This document shows, piece after piece, positions 34,410-41,826 of a DNA stretch of 64,000 bases. The DNA is from Kocuria dechangensis (GTDB lineage: Bacteria > Actinomycetota > Actinomycetes > Actinomycetales > Micrococcaceae): positions 124,001 to 188,000 of the forward strand of contig NZ_BMEQ01000004.1 of the NCBI RefSeq assembly GCF_014636775.1. The letters run 5' to 3'. The position numbers and the translations under genes are program-made. The notes beneath the pieces were generated by a model. That model did no database searches. It had not been told where the DNA came from and worked only from the letters and a program-made list of their open reading frames with translations. Every line of letters starts with the position of its first letter. The stretch's first letter is position 1.

Positions 34410-34916
34410 ATGCCCAGAAACCAGGGCCTCCAAAAACGGATCCGGCCTGCCGCGCGCAGAATAGCCCTCATTTCCGTCTTAGGTTTCGCCGCCACCGCGG
34501 GCCCCCTAGCCGTTGCACCAGCGGCCGAGGCAGCAACGACCCGGGGCGGCTGCACGCTCAACCCGCTGGCGCCCATTCTCGCCCAGGATGACCCGAAGGA
34601 TGGCGAGAGAACAATTAACTACCGAATAAGCTTGGACTGTGCAGCAGATCGACGTCTTGAAGTTCAGCAAGAAATTTATGTAGTTACACCCCGCCGATCC
34701 ATGAGAAAGGGCGCCACGACACACACTCGCACCTTCAAGGACACCGGAGGAAAATTTAGATTAAGCACGATAAGCAGACTCCCGGACACAGGGGCCGAAC
34801 GCGAGGACGTGTACCACAGGATCCGATTCATCACCCGATCCCGCGACGGTAAATGGGATAGTGGCTGGACTGAGTGGGATACTAGTAAGACAGCCACCTT
34901 CAAACACAATAAATAG
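34410..34916 (+). CDS. Small secreted protein (element cargo)
   Basis: A 168-residue protein with a long basic n-region (KRIRPAARR), a hydrophobic core (IALISVLGFAATAGPLAVA) and a likely cleavage site after AEA at about residue 41. The mature domain of about 125 residues has two cysteines early (GGCTLNP and LDCAADRR) and alternating charged strands, with a Trp-rich end (KWDSGWTEWDT). No family was recognised. The ATG has AGGGG seven bases upstream, and a strong terminator follows within 25 bp. It is transcribed against its neighbours, typical of moron-like cargo. Confidence 0.7.
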   Translation: MPRNQGLQKRIRPAARRIALISVLGFAATAGPLAVAPAAEAATTRGGCTLNPLAPILAQDDPKDGERTINYRISLDCAADRRLEVQQEIYVVTPRRSMRKGATTHTRTFKDTGGKFRLSTISRLPDTGAEREDVYHRIRFITRSRDGKWDSGWTEWDTSKTATFKHNK

Positions 34917-34937
34917 AAATCCGCCCACGTAAGGATG

Positions 34938-34973
34938 GCAGGGCCTCGGAGAAACTTATCTCAGAGGCCCTGC
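34938..34973 (+). terminator. Terminator after the secreted-protein gene
   Basis: GCAGGGCCTC and GAGGCCCTGC enclose a second GAGA/TCTC stem with one mismatch between them, giving about 14 base pairs with an AACTTA loop. It lies between convergent genes. Confidence 0.75.
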
Positions 34974-35013
34974 AAACATTTCCAGGAGAACTGCCGGCAC
35001 GGCCCCGACTTGT

Positions 35014-35259
35014 TTAAGCTCTATCGGCGTTCGCCCAGTACCCTCGGGCGCGTAGCTCGTCCTGCGTCACGTAGATGTTGCGGGTAATGTCGATCCACGC
35101 CCCGTAATGCTCCCACGCATAAAGGTTCTCTTGGATCCACGCCCGGACCGCTGACGACCACTCACGGAACCCCCCGGGCCAGCTCTCCTCATGGAACTCC
35201 ACGCACCAGCGGGGCACTGCTGGCCCCCGATCCGCTGCCCGGACAGCCCTACGCGCCAC
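35014..35259 (-). CDS. Small protein, paralogue of the next gene upstream
   Basis: An 81-residue protein starting with GTG. Its N terminus MARRAVRAADRGPAVPRW matches the adjacent 70-residue protein (MARRVVREVVGPAVPRWVVE), and both continue with a Trp-rich helix (WIQENLYAWEH here, WVEANLSAEH there). The genes overlap by 11 bases. They look like a tandem duplication. No function can be assigned; they follow the terminase small-subunit gene on the same strand. Confidence 0.6.
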   Translation of the reverse strand: MARRAVRAADRGPAVPRWCVEFHEESWPGGFREWSSAVRAWIQENLYAWEHYGAWIDITRNIYVTQDELRARGYWANADRA

Positions 35260-35461
35260 GACCGGCCCCCATCCATGCCTGGAAGCTAGCTTCCATCAAG
35301 TCATACGCAGCAGAACGGTGCTCCGCAGACAGGTTCGCCTCCACCCAATCCCACACAGCAACCACCCAATCCCCCTGATCCACGAACCGCCCCGGCTGAT
35401 ACTCGACAACCCATCTCGGAACAGCCGGCCCCACAACCTCTCGCACCACCCTGCGGGCCAT
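35249..35461 (-). CDS. Small protein, tandem paralogue
   Basis: A 70-residue protein related to the 81-residue product downstream, with the shared start MARR-V-R, GPAVPRW and a W-x-x-x-N-L helix. Its ATG shares one base with the TGA of the terminase-like gene (TGATG), so it is translationally coupled to it. The function is unknown. Confidence 0.62.
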   Translation of the reverse strand: MARRVVREVVGPAVPRWVVEYQPGRFVDQGDWVVAVWDWVEANLSAEHRSAAYDLMEASFQAWMGAGRGA

Positions 35462-35835
35462 CAGGACGCATCCTCAACGACATGGAAGCTCCGCGGCCCC
35501 GTGGGCTCCTCCTGCGAATTCCCGCGCCGGTTCCCCCTCGAGGTGCCCTCAACCAACGGGATGCCCAGGGACCTCACCAGCCGGTCCAAAGTCTGACGTT
35601 GCATTCTCGCCTCACGTAGAAGCGGGTTCACCACGCGCCCCTGCGGAGAAGAGTCCGTGAGCGGCTGCCCCGCCGCTTCCGTCTCCAGGCGCTCGAGCGT
35701 GTCCATCACCCGAGCCGCCTCAACTAGCACAGCCTCTTCCGCCGGGCTGAGTTCGTAGTCATCCATCACGCGATTCCAGAGGCTCTTCCCCGCCCGCCCC
35801 AGATTCCTCGGAGCACGCTTCTTCTGCTCGGTCAT
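35461..35835 (-). CDS. Phage terminase small subunit, P27-like
   Basis: A 124-residue protein. RNLGRAGKSLWNRVMDDYEL, the following helix with EEAVLVEAARVMDTLERLE, and then VVNPLLREARMQRQTLDRLV and RSLGIP match the P27-type small terminase (Terminase_4) in order and spacing. In phages it recognises the packaging site and recruits the large subunit. No large subunit is encoded in the element, so here it could redirect a helper phage's packaging, as TerS does in staphylococcal islands. It is a leftover in the decayed-prophage model. The ATG has GGAGGGAA upstream. Confidence 0.78.
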   Translation of the reverse strand: MTEQKKRAPRNLGRAGKSLWNRVMDDYELSPAEEAVLVEAARVMDTLERLETEAAGQPLTDSSPQGRVVNPLLREARMQRQTLDRLVRSLGIPLVEGTSRGNRRGNSQEEPTGPRSFHVVEDAS

Positions 35836-36276
35836 TTCGTTCCCTCCATGTCAATCATGCACTTTCTGCACGTTTCCATGCTCATTTACTTTCCAAATCA
35901 TGTGTCTGCGATAGGTCCAGCGGCCCCGTATCCGTTACTGAGCCGATCCCCGCTAAGCCCCCAGAATCCGCAGAAACACACGGGACTACCCCAGATCCCA
36001 GCAAGTCCCTCAGAGCGGCGCACAGCCCCTCCCAGACCCCCATAGGGGCATAGTTTCAGGAGGTTCCTACGGGGAAAGACAATAAGGTGAGTGGGCGCCA
36101 CAAGGGGGTCCGGGAAGGGGTAACCGGGTACCCGTTGCGTTTATCCTTGTCAGCGGCGTGTCGTGTTGTTGGTGGCCTGTGATACGCTGGCTTGGCCAGC
36201 GTGTCGGTAAAAAGTCTGATGCTCCGATGGCTTTGTTGTGTGTGCTGCGCGTCCTGGTGCTGTGTGGTGTTGCCGG
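35836..36276. other. Gap between terminase-like and HNH genes
   Basis: 441 bp without a convincing gene on either strand. It should contain the promoter for the terminase-like gene. In phages a packaging site often lies near the small terminase gene, so this is a candidate for one, but no repeat pattern was recognised. Confidence 0.4.
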
Positions 36277-36630
36277 CTACCAGAGAAGCGGGCGCTTCAC
36301 TTCGGGGATATTTTTAGGCACGTTGGTGCCTTTACCCTTGATGCTTTTAAAGCGTTTACTTGATCGTTCGTCTTCGAATAATTGCATAAACTCTTGGACT
36401 GTCTTGTTCTGCCGCCGTTGATTGTGCAGTCTGCAACTCGGGATCATTTCCCCAAGGACGTGACCGCCTAAGCTGACAGGTATAACGTGGTCAGCTTCCA
36501 GTGATTTCTCCAGACCTGATGTCCCCCATAAGAGTTCAGTCCCGCAGTATGTGCAGGTTCGCCCTTCCCTCTCCCATTGGCGTTTCAGTGCTTTGATCCT
36601 GTCTTGCACGCGTCGATGGTTTCTTTCCAT
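36277..36630 (-). CDS. HNH endonuclease
   Basis: A 117-residue nuclease with a CxxC pair (CTYCGTEL), the catalytic segment LEADHVIPVSLGGH, then SCRLHNQRRQNK with the final histidine-asparagine and basic tail. This is a typical stand-alone phage HNH protein; in several actinobacterial and HK97-type phages such genes lie beside the terminase and help DNA packaging. The ATG has GGAGGG upstream; the longer frame to 36753 lacks a start signal. It lies upstream of the terminase-like gene. Confidence 0.82.
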   Translation of the reverse strand: MERNHRRVQDRIKALKRQWEREGRTCTYCGTELLWGTSGLEKSLEADHVIPVSLGGHVLGEMIPSCRLHNQRRQNKTVQEFMQLFEDERSSKRFKSIKGKGTNVPKNIPEVKRPLLW

Positions 36631-36755
36631 ATCCCTCCTTCCTGTTGCTGATGTTGTGTGCGCCCGTGTGTGCGCTTCTCCGGGCTCAGTGGTGCCCTGT
36701 GCCCGTGTGGTGGTGCTGTGCTGCTGACGGGCGCGTGGTGGTCTCGGGGGCATGG

Positions 36756-36792
36756 CAGGGGCCCCGGCAACGTGTGGTTGTTGGGGCCCCTG
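36756..36792 (-). terminator. Strong hairpin between two element transcripts
   Basis: CAGGGGCCCCGGCAAC pairs with GTTGTTGGGGCCCCTG around GTGTG, 16 pairs including two G-U. It lies just after the 334-residue gene and before the HNH gene, so it probably separates two transcription units. Confidence 0.6.
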
Positions 36793-36834
36793 CTGGTCAT
36801 GCGGTGGGGGTGCTGTTGTCAGAGCACCCGGGGG

Positions 36835-37839
36835 TTAGCCGAAGAAGGAGCCCCGTGCCGGCCGGCGCTTGCCCTGCTCGATGAGGGGGCGCAGGTCGGC
36901 CACGGTCTCGAGCTGGTCATCCCCCACCAACTTTGCGTACTGCACTCGGGCCACGGCGCGGGACTCAGCGGAGTGCGCGGTGAGGTCGTCGGTAGCGGCT
37001 TCCGCTGCCTTCCACAGTGCGATGCCCTCGTGCGGGTCGTGGACGACGAGTGCGTGCTTGTCTGCCAGATACGTGATCCAGTGCACCGGATCTGCGCCCA
37101 TCGGGAGGGCTCCACCCCGGGGCTGGTCGGTGGGGAACTGCGTCGAGGGGGCGTTGCTGGCCCAGGCGTGCTGAACCTCGTGGAAGCTCCTTGCCTGAGG
37201 GCGGACGTTGGCCTTGGCGGCTGCCCGTCGTCGGCCGATCATGTAGGGGTGATTCGCCAAGGGATCATCACAGAATGCCGCGGCGGCGAGGATCGACACG
37301 TCGAGCCCGGAGACGGTGTGCCTGGTTAGGGTCTGGTAGGCGGCGGCGAGCTGCTGCCACTCTCCGGCGAGCTCCTGCAATACCTTCCACTCATCGATCG
37401 CGCCCAGTTCGATAGCTTCCTGCGCAGACAGGGGGCGGTGGCGGAGCCCGTAAACGCGGGATGCGATCTTGTCCACCCGTCCCCGAATCTCGGTGACTAC
37501 GGCGTCCGTCGAGTCCTCTTCGATGGTGCGGAGCTGGTGCTCGGCTCGGCCCATGGCGTGTGCGATGGCGTCGAGGTCCTGCTGCCCTGCATCGAGGCGG
37601 TGCTTCTCGAGGCGCGCGGCGTCGAGGACGGCCTGCATATCGGCGGGCCCGTCGGCTGCGAGGAGGGCATCGGACACGCTTTTGCTGGTGTCCATGATGG
37701 TGGGGCGGTCGACCTGCCGGCGCTGGACTTCCTTACGGAGTCGGACGGCGGTGTCTCGCATGGTCACCCACTCGGGGATTGCGGTCTCGAGGACGTTAGC
37801 GACGGTGCCGGTACGGACGGTGCGGGTCATGTTCGTCAT
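36835..37839 (-). CDS. Hypothetical element protein, helical
   Basis: A 334-residue soluble protein, mostly alpha-helical, with probable coiled coil at about residues 30-130 (RLRKEVQRRQVDRP and AARLEKHRLDAGQQDLDAIA) and a C-terminal half with SFHEVQHAWASN. No family was recognised. The ATG has AGGAG nine bases upstream. It lies at the end of the long run of small genes and before a strong hairpin, so it is probably the last gene of the early transcript. Confidence 0.65.
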   Translation of the reverse strand: MTNMTRTVRTGTVANVLETAIPEWVTMRDTAVRLRKEVQRRQVDRPTIMDTSKSVSDALLAADGPADMQAVLDAARLEKHRLDAGQQDLDAIAHAMGRAEHQLRTIEEDSTDAVVTEIRGRVDKIASRVYGLRHRPLSAQEAIELGAIDEWKVLQELAGEWQQLAAAYQTLTRHTVSGLDVSILAAAAFCDDPLANHPYMIGRRRAAAKANVRPQARSFHEVQHAWASNAPSTQFPTDQPRGGALPMGADPVHWITYLADKHALVVHDPHEGIALWKAAEAATDDLTAHSAESRAVARVQYAKLVGDDQLETVADLRPLIEQGKRRPARGSFFG

Positions 37840-37870
37840 GGTGTGTCTCCTGTTGCTTTCGGTTCGGTGT

Positions 37871-38101
37871 TCAGTTGAAGTAGGCGCGACTGCGGCGTGT
37901 GTCTGCGTCGTGGCGGAAGAGTTCCTGGCGGATATAATCTGTGTCCACCTGCAACGCACCATTCGACATTGCCGCTAGGTATTCGTTTCGGTCTTCGTCG
38001 GGGATTGCGTTTGCTGCGGGGTCACGCCGGCGCGCCTGCTCGGCCGTAATGTCTTTGAGGTGCTTTTCAAGCTCTGGTGCGGTCATGGCGGAAATGTTCA
38101 T
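37871..38101 (-). CDS. Small hypothetical element protein
   Basis: A 76-residue charged protein beginning MNISAMTAPELEKHLKDI, helical, with a basic patch EQARRRD. No family was recognised. It starts three bases after the stop of the 56-residue gene upstream and belongs to the same operon. Confidence 0.6.
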   Translation of the reverse strand: MNISAMTAPELEKHLKDITAEQARRRDPAANAIPDEDRNEYLAAMSNGALQVDTDYIRQELFRHDADTRRSRAYFN

Positions 38102-38104
38102 TTG

Positions 38105-38275
38105 TTAGCTCTCTTCCCTGGTTGTGATGCGATCAAATCGCGGTGCCTTCGCGGCTACTGCAAGGTCTCCGTCACTGTTGACGATGAGCGCCTTCCCCTG
38201 TGCATTGAAAGCAATCACAGGAACGCGGGTTCCATCTGCGAATACGGCCCATACGGGACGCGTGCAGGGGATCAT
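38105..38275 (-). CDS. Micro-gene of 56 residues in the element operon
   Basis: A 56-residue protein starting MIPCTRPVWAVFADGTRVPV, with a predicted all-beta start and a basic C terminus. It is supported by its four-base ATGA overlap with the gene upstream and three-base gap to the gene downstream, and by a reading frame filling the interval exactly. No family was recognised. Confidence 0.6.
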   Translation of the reverse strand: MIPCTRPVWAVFADGTRVPVIAFNAQGKALIVNSDGDLAVAAKAPRFDRITTREES

Positions 38276-38544
38276 CTGTCGGCCAAGTCCGCGAAGGCTG
38301 CGTTCACCGCGGTATCCCTGCGAACCTTGGTGCGCCGGTCGTGAGCGTCGATAGCGTCTGCCAGTTCAAGAGCGAGCCCCTTAGCGGACTCGGGGGAGAT
38401 GACGGCGACGACTCGGCGGCGCGTGAAGACGGCCACCCCGGGTTCGTGTTCCCTGTCGGGGGTTGTGATGAGCGCGGGTGACGCGGTGATCGTCCGGTCG
38501 TGCTCAAGATTGGATTCGTAGTGATTGGGGGCTGTGGTAAACAA
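38272..38544 (-). CDS. Small hypothetical element protein
   Basis: A 90-residue protein with the segment GVAVFTRRRVVAVISPESAK followed by a helical C terminus. The start is taken at TTG 38544, which follows AAAGGA by six bases and comes directly after the upstream stop codon; an ATG at 38574 would overlap the upstream gene by 29 bases. No family was recognised. Confidence 0.55.
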   Translation of the reverse strand: MFTTAPNHYESNLEHDRTITASPALITTPDREHEPGVAVFTRRRVVAVISPESAKGLALELADAIDAHDRRTKVRRDTAVNAAFADLADR

Positions 38545-38545
38545 T

Positions 38546-38728
38546 TCAGTTCCTTTCGTGGTCGTGCTGCTCATAGCTATCGACGAGCTGGTCCGCGATA
38601 TGGATTAGTCGATCCATCGGGAGGAACATGAAGGTTCTGTCGTCGGTGCGGCGGACCATTACGCCGGGGATTTCCTTGTCGGGTCCTTTCCCGCGGTTCC
38701 AGTTATAGAGATTGACTGTGATATCCAC
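38546..38728 (-). CDS. Small hypothetical element protein
   Basis: A 60-residue protein, MDITVNLYNWNRGKGPDK at the start and a helix MDRLIHIADQLVDSYEQHD at the end. No family was recognised. It belongs to the run of overlapping small genes on the minus strand. Confidence 0.55.
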   Translation of the reverse strand: MDITVNLYNWNRGKGPDKEIPGVMVRRTDDRTFMFLPMDRLIHIADQLVDSYEQHDHERN

Positions 38729-38736
38729 GGGTTTCC

Positions 38737-38814
38737 TTATGCGGCCAGTTTGGTGATGATTGCGAGGACGAATGCGGCGGTGCTAATCACTGGTCCGACG
38801 AGTACGGGTTTCAT
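38737..38814 (-). CDS. Putative 25-residue membrane peptide
   Basis: A 25-residue peptide, MKPVLVGPVISTAAFVLAII followed by TKLAA, which is a single hydrophobic helix with a basic start. Its ATG overlaps the TGA of the gene upstream (ATGA). Coupling and composition support it, but it is short enough to be chance. Confidence 0.4.
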   Translation of the reverse strand: MKPVLVGPVISTAAFVLAIITKLAA

Positions 38815-39098
38815 GCGGCCCACCTTTCGGCGCGGTTTGCGTACTGGGCGGACGAGGCGCGTGCGGCTGCTCTAAGCGCTTCGCAGAAGTCGTCAACTTC
38901 CCCGAGAGGCAACCAACCACCGGCGTGGCCCGGGGTCGTGAATCTGATGCCGGGTGATCCGGGGCCTGGCGCTGATGGGACGAATACCCACCCGACTGCT
39001 GTCTGCCTGAAATACGTCTTGCGATATTCGTATCGGTCCAAGGCGGTTACTTCCCCTTCGATGCGGTCAGCAGGTCGATCAGGTGGTCGAGCCGCCAT
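38811..39098 (-). CDS. Small hypothetical element protein
   Basis: A 95-residue protein with the central stretch YRKTYFRQTAVGWVFVPSAP and a C-terminal helix EVDDFCEALRAAARAS. The start is uncertain: ATG 39098 overlaps the upstream gene by 52 bases, whereas TTG 39044, after AGGGG, would follow that gene's stop codon. No family was recognised. Confidence 0.55.
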   Translation of the reverse strand: MAARPPDRPADRIEGEVTALDRYEYRKTYFRQTAVGWVFVPSAPGPGSPGIRFTTPGHAGGWLPLGEVDDFCEALRAAARASSAQYANRAERWAA

Positions 39099-39208
39099 GC
39101 CGAATGCGTCACGGTGTCTTCAATGGCGTCCAGGCGTGCGCCAAGGGCTGCGAGTTCGGCGCGTACTTCGTGTGCGTCGATCGTGGGGACGGGGTGCTTC
39201 GTGGTCAT
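39047..39208 (-). CDS. Small helical element protein
   Basis: A 53-residue protein with a continuous amphipathic helix (EVRAELAALGARLDAIEDTV), probably a short coiled coil. The ATG has GAGGAA seven bases upstream. No family was recognised. Confidence 0.58.
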   Translation of the reverse strand: MTTKHPVPTIDAHEVRAELAALGARLDAIEDTVTHSAWRLDHLIDLLTASKGK

Positions 39209-39221
39209 GCGGTGTTCCTCT

Positions 39222-39410
39222 TCATCGTGTGCCTTTGTTGAGCCGGGCCTGTGCGAGCTGCACGGCGAGGTCGTCGCGGATTTTCTGGAGCCGCATGTTC
39301 CTACGGTCGAGGCTCCGAACGAGTTCTTGAAGCTCGGCCTTGCTCTTGGCTGTCTTTAGCCTTTGCGCCACTCGGGGATCGTCGGGGGCCTCGGTGATTG
39401 TTTGTTCCAT
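39222..39410 (-). CDS. Small coiled-coil element protein
   Basis: A 62-residue protein, almost entirely heptad-like helix (KAELQELVRSLDRRNMRLQK). The ATG has AAGGA six bases upstream. It follows the ATPase gene and could be its partner or a packaging or scaffold helper; no family was recognised. Confidence 0.58.
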   Translation of the reverse strand: MEQTITEAPDDPRVAQRLKTAKSKAELQELVRSLDRRNMRLQKIRDDLAVQLAQARLNKGTR

Positions 39411-39540
39411 GTCTGTTCCTTCCGGGTACAGGTGAGGCCCGCGAACCATTACGGCTGCGGGCCTCACTAATACGTCTTCACCACCACTCCCCCATCCCGG
39501 TGGAAACGGTAAAGACGGCGAAGACGGTAAAGACGGTTGC

Positions 39541-40794
39541 TCAGTCATCCGAGGGGTTGAGCCGGTAAGACCAATCCGGGCCGACGTTCGTCGACTTCCC
39601 CAGCTCCTTCATCACGGTCTCGGTGTTGCGTCGACTGACGCCGCGCTCCTTGAGGTGCTTCTTCACATCGGACGGGTTAGCCGACTCACGACCCTGCATG
39701 TAGGCGCGGAGGACCATGCGGGCGGGCTCGAGCTTGTCGCCGTCACCGTTCCGTATATCCCGTGTTTCCTGATGCCATTTCCCGAACAGGTCACCAACCG
39801 GCGCACCCATGTCCTCGGGGTTCGCGAGCCGGGCGGTGGTGCCAGGGTCGTCGTCGGACGGCGGGCGAACCTGCACCACGTCCACGTCGAAGCTGATCGC
39901 GTTGGCCAAACCCGTCACGTTCGACTTCTCCGGTCCGATCACCAGACGTCGACGGAGGTCATCATCCTCAGTGGGCGGTTTCGTGGCGAACAAGACCATG
40001 CGTGCTTTTTGCCGCAGTGCCGCAGTCGCGCCCATCTTCGCCCGGGTATCCCCCGTGTCGATCCGGTTGGTGTGGGTCAACAGGACCACCGCGAGGTCAT
40101 GCCCAGCCGCCACCACCTTCCACGGGTGAAGAGCCTGCCGCGCCTGCTGAGTGTCACGGACGTTGAGGTTCCCTTGCACGGTGTCCAGCCATGCGTCCAC
40201 GACCAGCAGCGCAGGTTGCACGTCCTCGGCTTCCAGGTAGCCGCGTAGAGCGAGGAACGCACCATCGCGGGCGTTGTTCCCGAACGTGGGAGAACCCGTG
40301 CCGTCGTCGTCGTGGGAGTACACGAGCACCCGGGACAGGTCAGCGCCGGCAACCTGTAGACGGGCCTGCACCTCCCCCAAGCTGTCCTCGGTGATCACGA
40401 GCACCACGTCCGCAGGGTCACGAGCGGGGATGTTGAACGGCTTGAAAGCTTTCCCCGTTGTGATTGCTGCGGCGACCGCCACCCAGGCCAGAGACTTACC
40501 GATCCCCTCGTCACCCACGAGGACGGTGATCTCGGATCGCGGCAAGAAGCCCGTGCCGATCCACCGCGTGGGTGGTGGGGTTCGCATGTCGGTGAGGCGG
40601 CGAAGCTTCAAGGAGGTGCGCTTCTCCGTGGCGTCTTCGCCGTCTTCGCCGTCTTTACCACCTTCCCCATCATGGTGGTGGGGGTGGTATAGACGGTCTC
40701 CAGTGGGTACGACCCGGAGTGCGGGGGCACTCCCGAGGTCCACGCCGTAGGGGTTCGCGGGGTCGAAGTCTTCCTCCTCGGTCCAGTGGGTCAC
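39541..40794 (-). CDS. RecA/RepA-like AAA ATPase (replication type)
   Basis: A 417-residue ATPase of the AAA_25/RepA type. Walker A is VGDEGIGKSLAW, Walker B is ALLVVDAWLD and a sensor-like segment is VVLLTHTNR. About 110 residues at the N terminus include an acidic, Gly/Asp/His-rich linker, and the C terminus has a helix-turn-helix-like module (NPSDVKKHLKERGVSRR). Such proteins are hexameric helicase-like ATPases encoded by plasmids, phages and satellites, often with a primase. The GTG start overlaps the upstream stop codon (GTGA). It is probably the replication protein of the element. Confidence 0.78.
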   Translation of the reverse strand: MTHWTEEEDFDPANPYGVDLGSAPALRVVPTGDRLYHPHHHDGEGGKDGEDGEDATEKRTSLKLRRLTDMRTPPPTRWIGTGFLPRSEITVLVGDEGIGKSLAWVAVAAAITTGKAFKPFNIPARDPADVVLVITEDSLGEVQARLQVAGADLSRVLVYSHDDDGTGSPTFGNNARDGAFLALRGYLEAEDVQPALLVVDAWLDTVQGNLNVRDTQQARQALHPWKVVAAGHDLAVVLLTHTNRIDTGDTRAKMGATAALRQKARMVLFATKPPTEDDDLRRRLVIGPEKSNVTGLANAISFDVDVVQVRPPSDDDPGTTARLANPEDMGAPVGDLFGKWHQETRDIRNGDGDKLEPARMVLRAYMQGRESANPSDVKKHLKERGVSRRNTETVMKELGKSTNVGPDWSYRLNPSDD

Positions 40795-40952
40795 TTTCTC
40801 TCCTGGCGGTACAGGTGGCGGGCGTCCCGGGGGATGGGCGCGGCCATGAAGTGTCGGACGTCGTTGTGGTCCATTGCTTTGATGTGTTCGGCCCGGAAGT
40901 CGAGGACGTAGGGGAACAGGTGGTCCTCGTCCGGGTAGAAGACGCCGCTCAC
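40791..40952 (-). CDS. Small hypothetical element protein
   Basis: A 53-residue protein with FYPDEDHLFPYVLDFRAEHI near the start and a basic C terminus. GTG 40952 overlaps the upstream TGA (GTGA) and has AGGGC upstream; the C-terminal end overlaps the ATPase start. No family was recognised. Confidence 0.55.
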   Translation of the reverse strand: MSGVFYPDEDHLFPYVLDFRAEHIKAMDHNDVRHFMAAPIPRDARHLYRQERK

Positions 40953-41203
40953 AGGGAGATGCCCTTCGGCATAGCGAGGCACCGGCCAAACGAATCGCGG
41001 CCGTAGTGGAGCATCGCCTCATTGATGGCGGCTTCGGCGTTCTCTTCCGGGCTCTGGCAGTCGGGGCAGAGAATCCATTGGGGGACGCCCCGTCGCATCT
41101 CCACGTTCCACTCGCCTCGACCTCGGTACTTCTTGCCACATCGGTGGCACCGGGAAAGCGTGTTGACGTCCTGCGTGGTTCCGGTAGTGTTGTCAGTAGA
41201 CAT
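40949..41203 (-). CDS. Zinc-ribbon element protein
   Basis: An 84-residue protein with two CxxC knuckles, CHRCGKKYRGRG and WILCPDCQSPEE, that form a zinc ribbon, followed by a helix with LHYGRDSFGR. The ATG has GGAGGG eight bases upstream. It could bind DNA or the neighbouring ATPase; no family was recognised. Confidence 0.65.
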   Translation of the reverse strand: MSTDNTTGTTQDVNTLSRCHRCGKKYRGRGEWNVEMRRGVPQWILCPDCQSPEENAEAAINEAMLHYGRDSFGRCLAMPKGISL

Positions 41204-41495
41204 TTCGGTTCCCTCCTGGGGGACTAGAGAGGCCCTGGTGCGTGAGCTTGGCGGCGATGCACTGGGGCCGTTGTCTTTCTCGATCCACGTTGGCGGCTGC
41301 TGTATTGCCCGTTGGATCTTGGTACTCAATTGCGCTTGCTAGTCGCGGGTCAGGGTTGAAGGTTCCGCGGATGATCTTGTCCGCGATGCGCCCCGCTTTG
41401 GACTTGGATATTGGTTCACCGTCTTCCTTGTACTGCTGGAAGACGATGGCGGCTAATTCATGTCTAGGCAGTCTTGTGCCGTGACTTGTGAGCAT
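41193..41495 (-). CDS. Hypothetical element protein
   Basis: A 100-residue protein with a helical N-terminal part (HELAAIVFQQYKEDGEPIS, then KSKAGRIADKIIRG) that resembles a small DNA-binding fold, and a polar C terminus. It overlaps the zinc-ribbon gene by 11 bases. No family was recognised. Confidence 0.55.
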   Translation of the reverse strand: MLTSHGTRLPRHELAAIVFQQYKEDGEPISKSKAGRIADKIIRGTFNPDPRLASAIEYQDPTGNTAAANVDRERQRPQCIAAKLTHQGLSSPPGGNRNVY

Positions 41496-41538
41496 TTGCT
41501 CTGCTCTCCGCCCGGGGATACCCGGGACTTCTGTGGTG

Positions 41539-41733
41539 CTAAGCCATGGCTTTGTGGTCTTCGGCTACGAATTGTCGTTCGATCCAGGCGATGACGTCTG
41601 ACTCCTTGAAGAGTCGCCGGCCCATGATCCGCGCCGACGGCGGGGCCGTCCCCGCATGGATCTGGTATCGCAGCGCGCCCGGCGTCTTGCGCAGAGCTTC
41701 CGCGACTTCCTCAACCGTCATGAACTTGTCCAT
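41539..41733 (-). CDS. Excisionase-like MerR/HTH_17 protein
   Basis: A 64-residue winged helix-turn-helix: TVEEVAEALRKTPGALRYQI followed by IMGRRLFKESDVIAWIER, the HTH_17 pattern of AlpA and excisionases. The ATG has GGAGG nine bases upstream. It is transcribed divergently from the XRE repressor and begins the long early operon, so it may act as both excisionase and activator. Confidence 0.78.
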   Translation of the reverse strand: MDKFMTVEEVAEALRKTPGALRYQIHAGTAPPSARIMGRRLFKESDVIAWIERQFVAEDHKAMA

Positions 41734-41806
41734 CTGTTGCGCCTCCTTCCGTTGCAGATCCGCACACCCCGTGCTGTCCTGCAACAGACTAGCATGGATT
41801 GCGGTT

Positions 41807-41825
41807 TCTGCAATACCCTTGCAGA
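41807..41825. promoter_or_regulatory. Repressor operator candidate
   Basis: TCTGCAATACCCTTGCAGA is a perfect inverted repeat (TCTGCAA, five bases, TTGCAGA) ending two bases before the repressor ATG. Further TTGCAGA at 41752-41758 and CTGCAA at 41779-41784 lie on the excisionase side. Confidence 0.6.
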
Positions 41826-41826
41826 C

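Noticed and set aside
36835-37962. Longer start for the 334-residue element protein
   Set aside because: The extra 41 residues overlap an upstream gene in another frame, while ATG 37839 has AGGAG at proper distance.
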